Assembly (NCBI RefSeq): GCF_009725235.1
Contig: NZ_WJFC01000094.1
Coordinates: 1-47,217, forward strand
Length of the DNA: 47,217 nucleotides
Direction of reading: 5' to 3'
Origin: Scytonema sp. UIC 10036
GTDB taxonomy: Bacteria; Cyanobacteriota; Cyanobacteriia; Cyanobacteriales; Nostocaceae
The first letter of the stretch is position 1, and the number at the start of each line of letters is the position of its first letter. Below the pieces are notes generated by a model. That model was not told the origin of the DNA. It worked only from the letters and a program-made list of their open reading frames with translations, and ran no database searches. Below are positions 1 to 9,839 of this stretch, piece after piece. Position numbers and translations under genes: made by a program.

Positions 1-169
1 AATTAGTATAAGTTATTCATTAAACAGGGTATAACTACATCTACTTTCTCGCGAATATGGCATCCTCTGATTTTTACACATAAAATCTAAATCAAGACAA
101 AGCTAAAATTTTTTAAATAAATTTGTTTGTCAATTAATTCAGGGTTAAACAGCTATTACATATCCACAA

Positions 170-1093
170 ATGGAAATGGTAGATCGGATAAATGATATCG
201 TTTGGCAGGCTCACCACGGTAGCGTTGCTGCAATAATTCAAGTGTTAAACGAGAAACTCGCTGGTTCGGGCGTCAGAACTAGAGCTATTTTTGACGCTGG
301 TGTGTTGCAATTACTGTGTGAGGCACGTACATTAGATAACCTCGAACAAAGGACTCTGGTTGAGCAAGTCCAGCAAATTCTTGAGTCTATTGCACCGCGC
401 AACGTTTATCGAGTCAATATCAATAGTCGTATTGTTCGAGAACAGCAATTGCTGTGGTTAGAGGAAATTAGTCGCGATTCTGAGAATCAATTGCTTTGGT
501 CACAGGAAATTACGTTAGTTCAACCTAATATTTTTAAGCAATTGATAAAAGATTTCAAAGAGCGAAAAAAAGATCGGGGCAAGGCGGTTCTGCCAACCTC
601 CCAATCTTCTCGTCTTGTCGTAGTTAATAAGAAGAACAAATTCAGATATTCTCGTGCCAAAAGATTGTTAGGAGGAGTTAGTTGTGTCGTGTTTTTACTG
701 TCGCTTGGGTGGGCTGGTTATACATTGTTTGGTAGCCAATCAAAAAATAACGATCGCGCAGAATCACTGAATTCAATAGTTTCAGGAATAACAAATCAAA
801 CCAATTTTCCCACTCAACCTACCACTAGCATCCCAAGTGCTTCTACGTCATCTGAAGATCCCTTTTCAGCAGCAGTGCGAATTGCTAACCAAGCTTCTGC
901 AACTGGTAAAATGGCTCAAACCTCAGTTCAATGGTTAGATTTGGCTGCTCGATGGCAACGGGCATCAGAATTAATGAAATCTGTACCACCAAACCACAGC
1001 CGTTATGAGGAAGCTCAAATCCGTACTAAACTATATAAAAAATATAGTGAAGCTGCTGAAAAAGAATCTAGAAAAAAACCTTCTGAGTTCTAA
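170..1093 (+). CDS. Hypothetical membrane-anchored protein, 307 aa
   Basis: I do not recognise a characterised family. The first ~100 residues form a compact soluble domain, ending in a charged stretch ([19 protein letters not shown]) that looks like a domain common in cyanobacterial proteins of unknown role. A basic segment at ~130-165 precedes one hydrophobic helix (~168-188, [20 protein letters not shown]). A Ser/Thr/Asn-rich linker (~190-235) follows, then a charged helical tail (~240-307). The layout suggests a single-pass protein with its N-terminal domain in the cytoplasm and a tail outside; that topology is inferred. The last 4 bases overlap the 3' end of convergent nadA. Confidence 0.7.
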   Translation: MEMVDRINDIVWQAHHGSVAAIIQVLNEKLAGSGVRTRAIFDAGVLQLLCEARTLDNLEQRTLVEQVQQILESIAPRNVYRVNINSRIVREQQLLWLEEISRDSENQLLWSQEITLVQPNIFKQLIKDFKERKKDRGKAVLPTSQSSRLVVVNKKNKFRYSRAKRLLGGVSCVVFLLSLGWAGYTLFGSQSKNNDRAESLNSIVSGITNQTNFPTQPTTSIPSASTSSEDPFSAAVRIANQASATGKMAQTSVQWLDLAARWQRASELMKSVPPNHSRYEEAQIRTKLYKKYSEAAEKESRKKPSEF

Positions 1094-2064
1094 GCGCTCA
1101 TCTCTAGCATCCTCTGAATGGGTTTCAATGCAGCTACGCGAGTATCCTCTGGTAAGGTAATTTCCGGAGTTCGATTTTTCATTGCCCAGTATAGCTTCTC
1201 TAAGGTATTTAGCCGCATAAAAGGACACTCGTTACAAGCACAGTTGTTTACCGGCGGTGCTGGTATAAAGCGTTTATGGGGCGCTTGTTTTTGCATTTGA
1301 TGAATGATACCCGGTTCCGTAGCGACAATAAATTCTTGAGAGGAACTTTCCGCACAATATTTGAGTAATGCCGCTGTCGAACCAATAAAGCTGGCATGGC
1401 GCAATACGCTTGTTTCACATTCTGGGTGAGCGATCGCTTCTGCTTCTGGGTGGGCAATTTTTAGCTGCACTATTTTCTTTTCAGAAAAAGTTTCATGAAC
1501 AATACAGCTTCCATCCCACAATACCAAATCTCGTCCCGTTTGTTCCATCACATACCGCCCCAAATTTTTGTCAGGTGCAAATATGATGGGCTGTTCTTTT
1601 GGGATTTGCTGAACAATTTTGACGGCATTGGAACTGGTGCATATAATATCGCTTAGTGCTTTAATCTCAGCAGAGCAGTTGATGTAGGAAACCACTAGGT
1701 GATCTGGGTGTAAGGCTTTAAAAGCGGCAAACGCTTCTCTTGGACAACTATCAGCTAAAGAACAGCCAGCATTGAGATCCGGTAACAGTACCATTTTATC
1801 TGGATTGAGAATTTTTGCCGTTTCTGCCATAAAGTGAACACCAGCAAAGACGATCGCATCCGCTTGTGTATTGGCTGCGGCTTTGGCAAGCTGGAGCGAA
1901 TCTCCTATAAAGTCTGCAATATCTTGAATATCTGGTTCTTGATAGTAATGTGCCAGGACGATCGCATTGAGTTCTTTTTTAAGAGTCTCAATGGCTGCAA
2001 ATAAATCCAGTGGTAGAGCGCCCTGTTCCGTTTTTCCACGTTGAGCTAGTGCGGTAGTAAACAC
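1090..2064 (-). CDS. nadA: Quinolinate synthase A
   Basis: Condenses iminoaspartate with dihydroxyacetone phosphate to quinolinate in de novo NAD synthesis, using a [4Fe-4S] cluster. The family signature is clear: [17 protein letters not shown] near the start, the three cluster cysteines ([17 protein letters not shown] region/HPECETS, and CNECPFM near the C-terminus), and the DKNLGRY and WDGSC blocks. I place the start at a GTG (2064), giving IVFTTALAQ..., because cyanobacterial NadA typically begins MFTTALAQ. An upstream in-frame ATG at 2109 would add 15 non-conserved residues. Length (324 aa) is normal. The gene stands alone here, without nadB or nadC beside it, and is convergent with the preceding gene with a 4-bp overlap. 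Confidence 0.95.
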   Translation of the reverse strand: MFTTALAQRGKTEQGALPLDLFAAIETLKKELNAIVLAHYYQEPDIQDIADFIGDSLQLAKAAANTQADAIVFAGVHFMAETAKILNPDKMVLLPDLNAGCSLADSCPREAFAAFKALHPDHLVVSYINCSAEIKALSDIICTSSNAVKIVQQIPKEQPIIFAPDKNLGRYVMEQTGRDLVLWDGSCIVHETFSEKKIVQLKIAHPEAEAIAHPECETSVLRHASFIGSTAALLKYCAESSSQEFIVATEPGIIHQMQKQAPHKRFIPAPPVNNCACNECPFMRLNTLEKLYWAMKNRTPEITLPEDTRVAALKPIQRMLEMSA

Positions 2065-2218
2065 AATTAGGTTGTATTGGAATTGCAAATTTTTGTATCG
2101 TGGATTCAATTATAGTAGTTTTTACCAAAAATAGTTGGGGGGTAACCCTCCTTCCTTGGAGTTGTGTCAAAACCCCATAAGTTTCCTATGCTAAAAACAG
2201 ATATGCTTGGAAAGTGGC

Positions 2219-3148
2219 ATGACCAGTCAGAAAACAAACTCAAAAACCATAAAAATTGCTGTAGTAGGAGACGTTCACGACCAATGGGAAGAAGAAGATG
2301 GCATTGCACTCAAGCATTTGGGCGTTGACCTAGTGCTATTTGTTGGTGATTTTGGGAATGAATCGGTAGACGTAGTGAGAGCGATCGCTTCCCTAGACAT
2401 TCCCAAAGCAGCAGTCATGGGAAACCACGATGCTTGGTACACAGCCACGGAATGGGGACGAAAGAAGTGTCCTTACGATCGCACCAAGGAAAACTGGGTA
2501 CAGCAACAACTCGATTTGTTAGGAGAAACCCAAATTGGTTACGGGAAGTTGGATTTTCCCAACTGCAATTTAACCGTTGTTGGTGGTCGTCCCTTTAGCT
2601 GGGGTGGCTCTGAGTGGAAATACGCCGATTTCTACCAACAATGGTTTGGAGTCACCAGTTTTGAAGATTCCACAGCCCGCATTGTCGCGGCGGCAAAGAG
2701 TGCGGCTTATGAGAATATCATTTTTATCGGTCACAACGGACCCACTGGGCTGGGCGAACGTCCAGAAGACCCCTGCGGCAAAGATTGGCATCCCATAGGA
2801 GGTGACTTTGGTGACCCCGATTTGGCAGAAGCGATCGCGCAGTCCATGATTGCTGGTAAAACCATTCCCCTCGTCACATTTGGTCACATGCACCACACCC
2901 TGCGGCACACCAAAAAAGAACCGCGAAAACGTATTTTCACCAGTCCAGAAGGCGTTGTTTACTTGAATGCCGCTAGTGTACCCAGAATTGTGGAAACTAA
3001 TGTTGGTAAGCAACGTAACTTCTCAATTGTTCTGTTAGAAGGCGGTTCCGTATCCCAAGTGTCCCTTGTTTGGGTTGGCAAAGATTTCTCTGTTGCCTCA
3101 GAAGAAATTCTTTATAAAAAACCCAGCCCAGTAGTGCAAACTGCCTGA
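2219..3148 (+). CDS. Calcineurin-like metallophosphoesterase (TIGR04168-type)
   Basis: Predicted cytosolic two-metal phosphoesterase. All family motifs occur in order: GDVHDQW, GDFGNE, GNHDAWY, GHNGP and the C-terminal GHMHH. The length and the extended GNHD block match the family known in cyanobacteria and plants as TIGR04168; its physiological substrate is not known to me. The ATG at 2219 is preferred over an in-frame TTG 12 bases upstream. It is followed closely by tRNA-Ser. Nothing looks truncated. Confidence 0.9.
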   Translation: MTSQKTNSKTIKIAVVGDVHDQWEEEDGIALKHLGVDLVLFVGDFGNESVDVVRAIASLDIPKAAVMGNHDAWYTATEWGRKKCPYDRTKENWVQQQLDLLGETQIGYGKLDFPNCNLTVVGGRPFSWGGSEWKYADFYQQWFGVTSFEDSTARIVAAAKSAAYENIIFIGHNGPTGLGERPEDPCGKDWHPIGGDFGDPDLAEAIAQSMIAGKTIPLVTFGHMHHTLRHTKKEPRKRIFTSPEGVVYLNAASVPRIVETNVGKQRNFSIVLLEGGSVSQVSLVWVGKDFSVASEEILYKKPSPVVQTA

Positions 3149-3219
3149 AGATGAGATATACTTAGTAACTGGTCAGCTAATATCGCTGACAGCTGACAGC
3201 GAATAGCTGCAGCTTTACT

Positions 3220-3304
3220 GGAGAGGTGGCAGAGTGGTCGATTGCGTCCGACTTGAAATCGGATGATGCGAAAGCATCCGGGAGTTCGAATCTCCCCCTC
3301 TCCG
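3220..3304 (+). tRNA. tRNA-Ser (anticodon TGA)
   Basis: Class II cloverleaf. Acceptor GGAGAGG (3220-3226) pairs with CCTCTCC (3297-3303), with discriminator G at 3304. The anticodon stem TCCGA/TCGGA encloses loop CTTGAAA with anticodon TGA at 3254-3256. A long variable arm with a GAAA loop and the T-loop TTCGAAT complete it. CCA is not encoded. A TATACT at 3157-3162 could be its -10 box, but no good -35 is visible. Confidence 0.97.
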
Positions 3305-3650
3305 TTGAAAAATTAGAAAGTATTCTTTCTTAGGAAATGAGCATTTAGGAGAAAACTCCTTTAACATTTTCTGTTGACTGTAGCTTTCAGAATTACTTCC
3401 TGCCCCATACTATTTAGGGAAGAAACAACTTCATTAGGATTTTTACGTAGGGTCTGCTGAAAAAGTTTACAGAGCAAATCTAGAAGCAGCACAGCTTGAA
3501 AAATAGTCGATTCATCGCGCTCGTTTTCAAATTTCCCCAAGGATTTTCTACAAAAGTGCAAGGATTTTAAGCCTCTAAATGTTATAACTGGGCACTGGTT
3601 TGGAAAAAAAAAGCTGAAAACGCTTATCGTGTCTAGCTTTTACTTTTATT

Positions 3651-3829
3651 TAGCCCTCTTTTGTCACTATGGGGAGAGAAAAATCGAGGCTAAATGATGA
3701 AACTTAGATTTGGTAAGGAGATTAGCGCTTGCGAACGTGGCGAGACTGCAAAGCAACACTTTTTAGGTAAAGCCCTTCCTGAGCAAGGGTTCCAGATTAT
3801 TCCCTACCGAAAGTGACAAAAGAGCGCTA
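3651..3829. repeat. MITE-like element with 18-bp inverted ends
   Basis: TAGCCCTCTTTTGTCACT at 3651-3668 recurs in inverted form at 3812-3829 with one mismatch (17/18). The 179-bp element encodes nothing evident. I see no convincing target-site duplication. It may be a MITE or the deleted end of an insertion sequence, perhaps related to the broken transposase just downstream. The rest of 3306-3973 shows nothing I can call a gene. Confidence 0.55.
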
Positions 3830-3973
3830 GAGAATTATTTTCGTTTTTCTAAATCTTTTGAGGAAAAATTAAGTTTTCAAAAGGATTTTATCAAAAACAA
3901 TCTGTATCAGAGCGAATCAAAGTATGTTCACTGTGTCCAGATTTTTTCAGATACGAATAAGGACTTTAATTCC

Positions 3974-4677
3974 ATGCTCCGTCAGAAATATGAAGTGGAT
4001 AAAGAATTTAGTATTTTGATTCAATTAGCTGGAGAAATGGATGCTTTCATGTCAGAAATTGATAAAATTTTGGCAGATGAACAATTATTGAAATTAATTG
4101 AATCTGACTTATCATTGCGCTATCCAAAAACAACTAAAGCCGGGAGACTTTCAACTCCTGTAGAAGTTATCTTCAGAATGTTAGTGCTAAAACACTTACG
4201 TGGACTTAGCTATGAAAAGGTGATTGTCAATGTGAATGAAAGTTTAATCTTAAGACAATTTTGTAGAATTTACTTTCATCCGATTCCAGATAAAAGTACT
4301 TTGATTCGGTGGTCAAATCAAATTAATCACAAGATATTGGAGCAATTTAATCAGCGTCTAACTGCATGTGCGACACAGTTACATATCACTCAGGGTAAGA
4401 AGTTGAGAACTGATGGTACAGTTGTGGCAACGAATATTCACTTTCCCTCTGCAAAGGTGCCCCCTGCACCCCTGCATGGTTCGGTCATTGGCATAACGGC
4501 GTTGAGGGACGTATCAGTTTTCTGAAACGTTCCTTTGGATTAGAACGTTGTTTGTATCATGGAGAATCTGGATTTTCTCGTTGGGTTGGCTGGGGAATTA
4601 TTGCTCATAATTTAACTATTATGGGTCGCACTCTCGGACAAAACGAATCCTCAAAAAATCAGAAATCTCAAAGTTGA
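3974..4677 (+). pseudogene. Internally deleted transposase (IS5/IS1182-like, DUF772 N-terminus)
   Basis: The N-terminal ~165 residues read as a DUF772-type transposase start (TPVEVIFRMLVLKHLRGLSYE, FHPIPDKSTLIRW, KLRTDGTVVATNIHFP). The frame stops at 4525, but a second frame from ~4473 to the TGA at 4675-4677 encodes the conserved C-terminus (WHNGVEGRISFLKRSFGLER, WVGWGIIAHNLTIMGRTL). The middle of the protein, with most of the DDE core, is missing, so this is an internal deletion plus a frame change. Not functional. The exact IS family is uncertain. Confidence 0.85.
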
Positions 4678-5252
4678 AAGCTCACCACAACTTAATCTAA
4701 GCATCAAAATCAAGACTTCTCCCTTCTTGAACCAGAAGGTAAACAGCATTGCTTTGAAGCCGGAGCGCCTGAAATGTTCAATTCCCTGGTTGTTTTGTCA
4801 AATCCCTCCCTCCATTTATCTGAAATGCCCACTTGTCTTGGCTTTTCAAAAACTTTTTATTTGATTGGCGATCGCGCTCATCATCAGTTCATCATCAAAG
4901 TTTTCTAGCTCACACTGAATTTTTGAATCTTCATTCATCTCTGATTTTATCTAAACTTCATGGTCTAAAATATCTTTTATAATATTTGAATACCACTTGA
5001 GAGAATTTATTTTTCACAGATAAATCTTGAGAATTCATTAAGTTTTTTTCAGTAATTTGTTCAAGAGTTTCGCACTCCTGACTAGTCTAAACTCCAGACA
5101 AAAGCTAGAACACCGGTTCAGTAACAGGCGATCTTCGGGTAAGTCAACAAGCGCGGTTAAAAAGTTGGTAAGTAATAGCTGTATTAACGAATCCAAAAGC
5201 AGAGGTGATTTGAGAAGAATGAAAATTACTAAAGAGGTGTAGGAGACACCTC
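4678..5252. other. Gene-poor stretch
   Basis: AT-rich DNA with no reading frame I would defend; a 61-codon frame at 5057-5242 has no recognisable content. The last ~50 bases may hold the decayed end of an antitoxin gene ahead of the ParE-like fragment, but I cannot show this. Confidence 0.4.
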
Positions 5253-5366
5253 ATGAGTCGGTATAGAATTTCTACTCAAGCAATGCAAGACCTTGAGGAC
5301 ATTTGGAACTATGTTGCTGAATATAGCCCACAAGCTGCCGATCGTCTGTGTTCCGTTACAACCTAA
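5253..5366 (+). pseudogene. ParE/RelE-like toxin, N-terminal fragment
   Basis: An ATG with a purine-rich leader opens a 37-codon frame starting MSRYRISTQAMQDLEDIWNY. This is the typical N-terminus of ParE/RelE-type toxins (beta strand, then helix with DLEDIW). Full-length relatives are about 95-105 aa, so about two thirds are lost. The homology ends at ~5345, where the 3' end of the minus-strand ATPase gene begins. It therefore marks a recombination edge of the PIN/ATPase cassette. Confidence 0.7.
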
Positions 5367-6514
5367 AACTCGTGAGTGGCATTGGCGATGGATTCATTTG
5401 CTTTCTCATATAGTGCATTAAGGTAGTCACGCTGTCGAACACCTTGAATGTTACTACCTTTGGACAGCTGATAGAACAGTAGTCGTGCAGAATCCTCGTT
5501 CAAAAGGGTTTCATTTCCACGCTGCCATTGTTTGTCTGATACCAAATTTTTCGCTTCTCTCTTTGCTTGTTCGAGGTAAAAGCGAAATAATCTTACAGCC
5601 TCTTCTTCATTTCTTAAAGGAGTTAGTTGAACTTCATTTGAAAGACGACCCCTAATAGCAGGAAGCATTTCCCGGTAGCGATTAAGAGCATCTGTAGTTA
5701 ATGCAACCATTAGGAAAAGATATTTTGGAAGTGCATCGATTAAAGCACGCAAAGCTGATAAATATTTTAAAACAATAGTTTTAGAAAGGCTGAAATCTTG
5801 TTTTTCTAGTTCGTCTAAAAGAAGAAAAATTCCTGCTAGGGTTTTCATTTCTGCACCAAAATAAACAAGATCGCGTAATGCCCTGGTTTTTGCCTCTACA
5901 GTATCCAAACGGAAATTGACATTTAGTTCATTCTGATGAACTTTCCTCACAGGCATTCCTAAAAGCCATTGATGTGCTAATGATAAACGATAATCAAACT
6001 TTTCTTCAGATTCATTTTTAGCATTTAAGAGAGCTTGAAGCATAAGTTTAATTTCAACTGTTCTAACAAACTCTAACAGCTGGTCAATATTATTATCTTG
6101 TTTTTCTGATAGTACGTTAATTGACGAACGTAAGAAATCTTTTCCAAGATTTTCAAAAAGCGATCTAATTAATGGGTCAAAAGAAGGTTCTGGATCTGCT
6201 ACGTAGCGAATTACAAAAAAGCCCAGTGGACTAAGTTTTTCACGCAAAGCCGCCTCATATGCGTTCAGAAGATTTGTCTTGCCAATACCTTGGCTAGCAG
6301 TGATGGAAATTACATGAGATTTGCGATCGCTGTAAAATATTTTCACCGCAGTATCAACTTGTTTGTCCGCTTCTGTAGGCATATGTGGATGACCACTAGT
6401 CTGCCCAGCACTAGGGAAAGGGTTGGTTAACACACCAAACTTTTCGTAAAGTAACTTCTGAGTCTTTTCTGGGGTGTCAACAGCCTCGTCTGTAAATAGA
6501 TTTTCAAGAGGCAT
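5363..6514 (-). CDS. P-loop ATPase of the PIN/ATPase cassette
   Basis: A 383-aa AAA+/STAND-like ATPase. The P-loop ASQGIGKT (residues 73-80) lacks the usual first Gly. Walker B is IFLLLDELE (~229-237), followed by a sensor-like ALTTDALNR and RGRLSNEVQL, which may supply the arginine finger. I choose the ATG at 6514 because GAAGGAG lies just upstream; the longer frame would begin inside the previous gene. It overlaps the 3' end of the PIN gene by 11 bp, implying translational coupling. The fold recalls ATPases that power nucleases or load transposition proteins, but I do not recognise the exact family. Last gene of a three-gene operon. Confidence 0.85.
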   Translation of the reverse strand: MPLENLFTDEAVDTPEKTQKLLYEKFGVLTNPFPSAGQTSGHPHMPTEADKQVDTAVKIFYSDRKSHVISITASQGIGKTNLLNAYEAALREKLSPLGFFVIRYVADPEPSFDPLIRSLFENLGKDFLRSSINVLSEKQDNNIDQLLEFVRTVEIKLMLQALLNAKNESEEKFDYRLSLAHQWLLGMPVRKVHQNELNVNFRLDTVEAKTRALRDLVYFGAEMKTLAGIFLLLDELEKQDFSLSKTIVLKYLSALRALIDALPKYLFLMVALTTDALNRYREMLPAIRGRLSNEVQLTPLRNEEEAVRLFRFYLEQAKREAKNLVSDKQWQRGNETLLNEDSARLLFYQLSKGSNIQGVRQRDYLNALYEKANESIANATHEF

Positions 6515-8582
6515 TTTTAGCTCCTTCGACCTTGATACGTACCGTTGCTGTACCAGGTATGAGAAAATCACCATGATACAGAAAAATTTTCTCTAACTGA
6601 GGAATTCCATCACTTATCTTAAGAATCCAGAAATTATGCTGTTCAAAGCGTGTATCTGGTGTAGATCCTTCAACATATACATCTAATAACTTTTGGAACC
6701 GTGCCTTTTCTAAAAGTTCTCTAACAAATATAGGATGGATATGGTGGTAGAAAGCCAATTCTTCTAACCAAAGACCCGTAAGTACCCACTCTGTATCTCC
6801 CTGAGAGCAAATCAATTTATAAACCTCAACTGCTACATTAGCAAAATCCGTTAGTTCGGGTTTGTTGTCAGTAATAACAATTCCTCTGTTTGTTATGTTC
6901 AGCCAAGCACAAGCAGCTTCACCCAGTCGAATATAAGTTGATTTTGCTTTATTTCTAAGGGGCAATTCTTTATCATGAGGTTCAACAACCTTGAGTCTTT
7001 TAACATAATTATAAACTTTCTCAAATGAGGGGATTTTTCTCAAGTAATTTAAAAAACTAGTAAGATCTCTACTTAGTATACTTTGCCAAAGTGACATTAG
7101 GAATTGTGTCGATTTAATGCGCTCGTCGTGTATTTCAATAAATGAGCCACTGCGGAGGAAGTTTTTATATAGGTTAAAACGATCTTGATGTTTTAAGCCT
7201 ATTGTTGCTTGTGCTATTTCAGTTGTTAACTCTCTTGTCTCTACTAAACTTTTAATCAACTGAAACATTCTGTCTGGGCTGAATGCATAGCCTTCAGGTA
7301 AAATATCTGTATTTAGGGGAGAAGATGAACTCGTTTGTTGTTTACTTACGGTTACATCAGGTACAAATGAAAAAGAGCTAGTATCTGGTTGTACCGAAAC
7401 AATGCGAGTAGATGTTCCCGGCTCAAACTTGCCCCACAAAAGATCGTCCTTAATATGAAGTGGTTGCCAAGTTACTCCCTCAGAACTAGGAATACCCCAT
7501 AATTGTAGCGAGGCATTTGTGTCGGGATTGTGTATACGAAGACAACCAAAAGATACAGCTAACTCCCACAATAGAGTAGTCAGAGAAACAGTATAAAGTG
7601 TTGATTTAAAGGGGTGAAAAAGAGTTCCAGTAAGTGTTCTGCCATCAAATTTAGGAACAGAACGAGCTTGAAAAAACAAGACATCAATCCCTTCAGCCAT
7701 AGCCATTCTAGCCATTCCTTGATCGCTAGTTAGAAGAGCAAGGGGATGACTGGGGCGAACTTCTGTTTGAAAACGCCGAGCTGTTTCCACAATGAGACGA
7801 TCTGCAAAACTCCTAGTAACGTTTTGTAGCCCAAGAGCTTTGTCTTCAGAATCGCTACTAGATGTCACAATACCACGCAGGGGATCGGCTCCCAAATCAC
7901 CTCGCTCCATTTCTGCATCTGAATGGAACTCAAGACGTAGCAACGTTCTTTGTCCTCCTTGACTAAGCAAATGTTGACGAAGTGTTGCAGGATTACTGTG
8001 AGCTTTCTTCTTATTGTCACTATTCCATCGGATTTTAGACAAGTAATTGTCCACTTGAGCTAAGATTTCCATATGAACTATGGCTGGTACTTTTATTCTT
8101 GCCCAAGGGGTGAGAAAGCGACATACAAAATCTAGTCCTCCTTGGTGAACTGCTGATGTATCTGTCACGATAGTTATTGGTCGTTGTAAAGGTATTCGAG
8201 AAATTGTTTCAACATCAAAAACAGGTAAAAGTAGCAATGTGCGCCGAATAACGTCTTGTAAACCTTCCCGAAAAGCTTTTTCAACACTTTCTTTGGGGTA
8301 ACTAGAAGAATCTAAAAACTTAAAAATATTTTCCCTAAGCTTATCTGTGGTTGGTAGTTGCCATTCAAACCCACCGAATTTGGCAGCACAAAACTCATCG
8401 TATCGAGTTTCAGTTTCGGAAACTTGTCCTCCTGGGTATAACCAAATTCTTCCAACATTAACCCATTTATCTGTTCCGAAACAGATATCCTCCCCAAGGT
8501 CTATTTCAAATAGATTTCCTTGGCTACCTATTTCGGCAATGAATTGAAGTGCTTCTTGTTGACTAAGCAACCTGAATTCCAT
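6504..8582 (-). CDS. Large PIN-domain protein of the PIN/ATPase cassette
   Basis: 692 aa from an ATG preceded by AGAGGAAAAC; an in-frame upstream ATG at 8639 lies inside the preceding gene. Residues 1-135 are an unknown domain. Residues ~136-305 read as a PIN-type nuclease: TDTSA (D141), VHMEIL (E172), FADRLIVETARR (D261) and LTSDQGMARMAMAEG (D287), giving the four expected acids. A basic, Ser-rich insertion (~185-255) sits inside the domain. Residues ~455-690 are helical, possibly with a winged helix, and unrecognised. PIN proteins usually cut RNA; that this one does is inference. It is much larger than VapC toxins (~130 aa), has no antitoxin-like neighbour, and is coupled to an ATPase. Confidence 0.8.
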   Translation of the reverse strand: MEFRLLSQQEALQFIAEIGSQGNLFEIDLGEDICFGTDKWVNVGRIWLYPGGQVSETETRYDEFCAAKFGGFEWQLPTTDKLRENIFKFLDSSSYPKESVEKAFREGLQDVIRRTLLLLPVFDVETISRIPLQRPITIVTDTSAVHQGGLDFVCRFLTPWARIKVPAIVHMEILAQVDNYLSKIRWNSDNKKKAHSNPATLRQHLLSQGGQRTLLRLEFHSDAEMERGDLGADPLRGIVTSSSDSEDKALGLQNVTRSFADRLIVETARRFQTEVRPSHPLALLTSDQGMARMAMAEGIDVLFFQARSVPKFDGRTLTGTLFHPFKSTLYTVSLTTLLWELAVSFGCLRIHNPDTNASLQLWGIPSSEGVTWQPLHIKDDLLWGKFEPGTSTRIVSVQPDTSSFSFVPDVTVSKQQTSSSSPLNTDILPEGYAFSPDRMFQLIKSLVETRELTTEIAQATIGLKHQDRFNLYKNFLRSGSFIEIHDERIKSTQFLMSLWQSILSRDLTSFLNYLRKIPSFEKVYNYVKRLKVVEPHDKELPLRNKAKSTYIRLGEAACAWLNITNRGIVITDNKPELTDFANVAVEVYKLICSQGDTEWVLTGLWLEELAFYHHIHPIFVRELLEKARFQKLLDVYVEGSTPDTRFEQHNFWILKISDGIPQLEKIFLYHGDFLIPGTATVRIKVEGAKNAS

Positions 8583-8592
8583 GTTTTCCTCT

Positions 8593-9048
8593 TTAGCGCA
8601 GCGATACGTTAACACCTGGAACACCAACAAATGTGTCATATATCCACTGAATGTGCTGGCGTAACGCTAGAAGGTGATGTTGACGAAGATTTACATTTCC
8701 GCCATTGCTTAAATATCCGAACTCTTCTGAATCACCCCAAGATGAGTCATTTTTGCTAGACAATATAGTGTCCATAACTTCAATTGCTTTCTTAAGATTC
8801 TCGATTCCACGTTCATGAGGTGGTCTTGCTAGAGCAAAATTTTCTATTAATACCTCCCGTAGTTGCTGAGTTAACTCAGTACCAATAACAGAACCAAAAG
8901 GATCGCTAAACGGTTCCCACAAATAAATGCATTCTTGGAAAGAAGTAATATCTGCTAAACCGTTCTTGTTAGTGTCCAAGTATTCTCGTCGCCAGCGACA
9001 AGATTGCCAAACACGCAACTGCAATTGACTTGAACTATTGCTACTCAT
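8593..9048 (-). CDS. Unknown 151-aa protein, first gene of the PIN/ATPase cassette
   Basis: Soluble, mixed charge, no signal peptide or membrane segment, no family recognised. It ends 10 bp before the PIN gene, whose Shine-Dalgarno overlaps this gene's stop region, so the two are almost certainly cotranscribed. The middle (~60-95) is a predicted helical hairpin (TELTQQLREVLIENFALARP, then GIENLKKAIEVMDTIL). It could be a specificity or regulatory subunit; that is only a guess from position. Confidence 0.7.
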   Translation of the reverse strand: MSSNSSSQLQLRVWQSCRWRREYLDTNKNGLADITSFQECIYLWEPFSDPFGSVIGTELTQQLREVLIENFALARPPHERGIENLKKAIEVMDTILSSKNDSSWGDSEEFGYLSNGGNVNLRQHHLLALRQHIQWIYDTFVGVPGVNVSLR

Positions 9049-9386
9049 TGTGTTGCTCTCTAAGTATTGACGAACATTACGCTAAAACTTAAATATTACC
9101 TGTATTTATCGATGAGGAGTTAGACTCGTATCACCTAAACTCTACATCATACAACAATTCTTAGGGTCTCTACAGCAATCCTCAATAATTTGTGAGAGAA
9201 TATGATATTTGTTTATTCATATAAAGTCAAAATTTTAACAATTATGTGATAAGTCAAGTCAGGGGAACGCGAACACATTAACGAAATTTATCAACGCATG
9301 GGATAACAGAGATCCCCCTCTGTCCCTACCAACTCAAGCTAGTACTACAGTGCTACAATCCGTTATAAATTTTACGAGGTCAGTAG
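9049..9386. other. Intergenic region between divergent genes
   Basis: Contains the 5' regions of the PIN/ATPase operon (leftward) and of the RHH antitoxin (rightward). I see no RNA gene, repeat or clear promoter consensus. Confidence 0.4.
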
Positions 9387-9653
9387 ATGGCTACGCTTCA
9401 TAACTTAGATTTACCCGATGACTTGTATGAACAGTTGCAAGAGTTAGCTACAGCACAAGAAAGTTCTATCAACGCCCAACTCATCACTCTCCTACAAACT
9501 GGCTTGTCAGTAGTTCAAGAACAGCGAATGGTAGAACAGAGGCGACAGAATGTAGCAAAACTTTTCGAGGAAAGCCGTCGTCCTGAGAGTCGGCAAACTG
9601 AGATCGAATGGTCATATAGTACAGTTATGATTCGAGAAGACCGCGCTAGATGA
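9387..9653 (+). CDS. Ribbon-helix-helix antitoxin (VapB/FitA-like)
   Basis: 88 aa. The N-terminus (LHNLDLPDDLYEQLQELATA, then SSINAQLITLLQTGL) is an RHH DNA-binding domain of the FitA type. The tail (RQTEIEWSYSTVMIREDRAR) is the toxin-neutralising segment typical of VapB. The stop overlaps an ATG (ATGA at 9650-9653) that opens a toxin frame reading only MIDTN before a TAA. MIDTN is the usual start of a PIN toxin, so the partner has been cut off after five codons. A second copy of the antitoxin tail lies at 11701-11766. Confidence 0.85.
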   Translation: MATLHNLDLPDDLYEQLQELATAQESSINAQLITLLQTGLSVVQEQRMVEQRRQNVAKLFEESRRPESRQTEIEWSYSTVMIREDRAR

Positions 9654-9839
9654 TAGATACTAATTAACCACTAGGGCAAAAAGGGGTTACAAAAGTAAAT
9701 TTAGTATTACTCCCTTCGGTGCTATAAGATTACCGATCTGCTGTTTCTCTTTCTTCGTGCTCTTTGCGTCTTTGCGGTTCATTTAAATAGGTAATCTTCA
9801 GGCGGAAAGGAAGTAGTTAGTAGTGTGTAAGCTAGGCTG

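Noticed and set aside
1031..1300. Small frames overlapping the nadA 3' end on both strands
   Set aside because: Shadows of nadA and the preceding gene.
3361..3561. 66-codon minus-strand frame after tRNA-Ser
   Set aside because: No recognisable content; flanked by decayed mobile DNA.
5363..9048. Assigning the PIN/ATPase cassette to BREX or another named system
   Set aside because: No methyltransferase, PglZ, helicase or other hallmark gene is present.
9750..9785. CTTTGCGTCTTTGCGGTTC as a regulatory site
   Set aside because: It is a common dispersed cyanobacterial intergenic repeat, also seen in altered form near 47060 and 13270.
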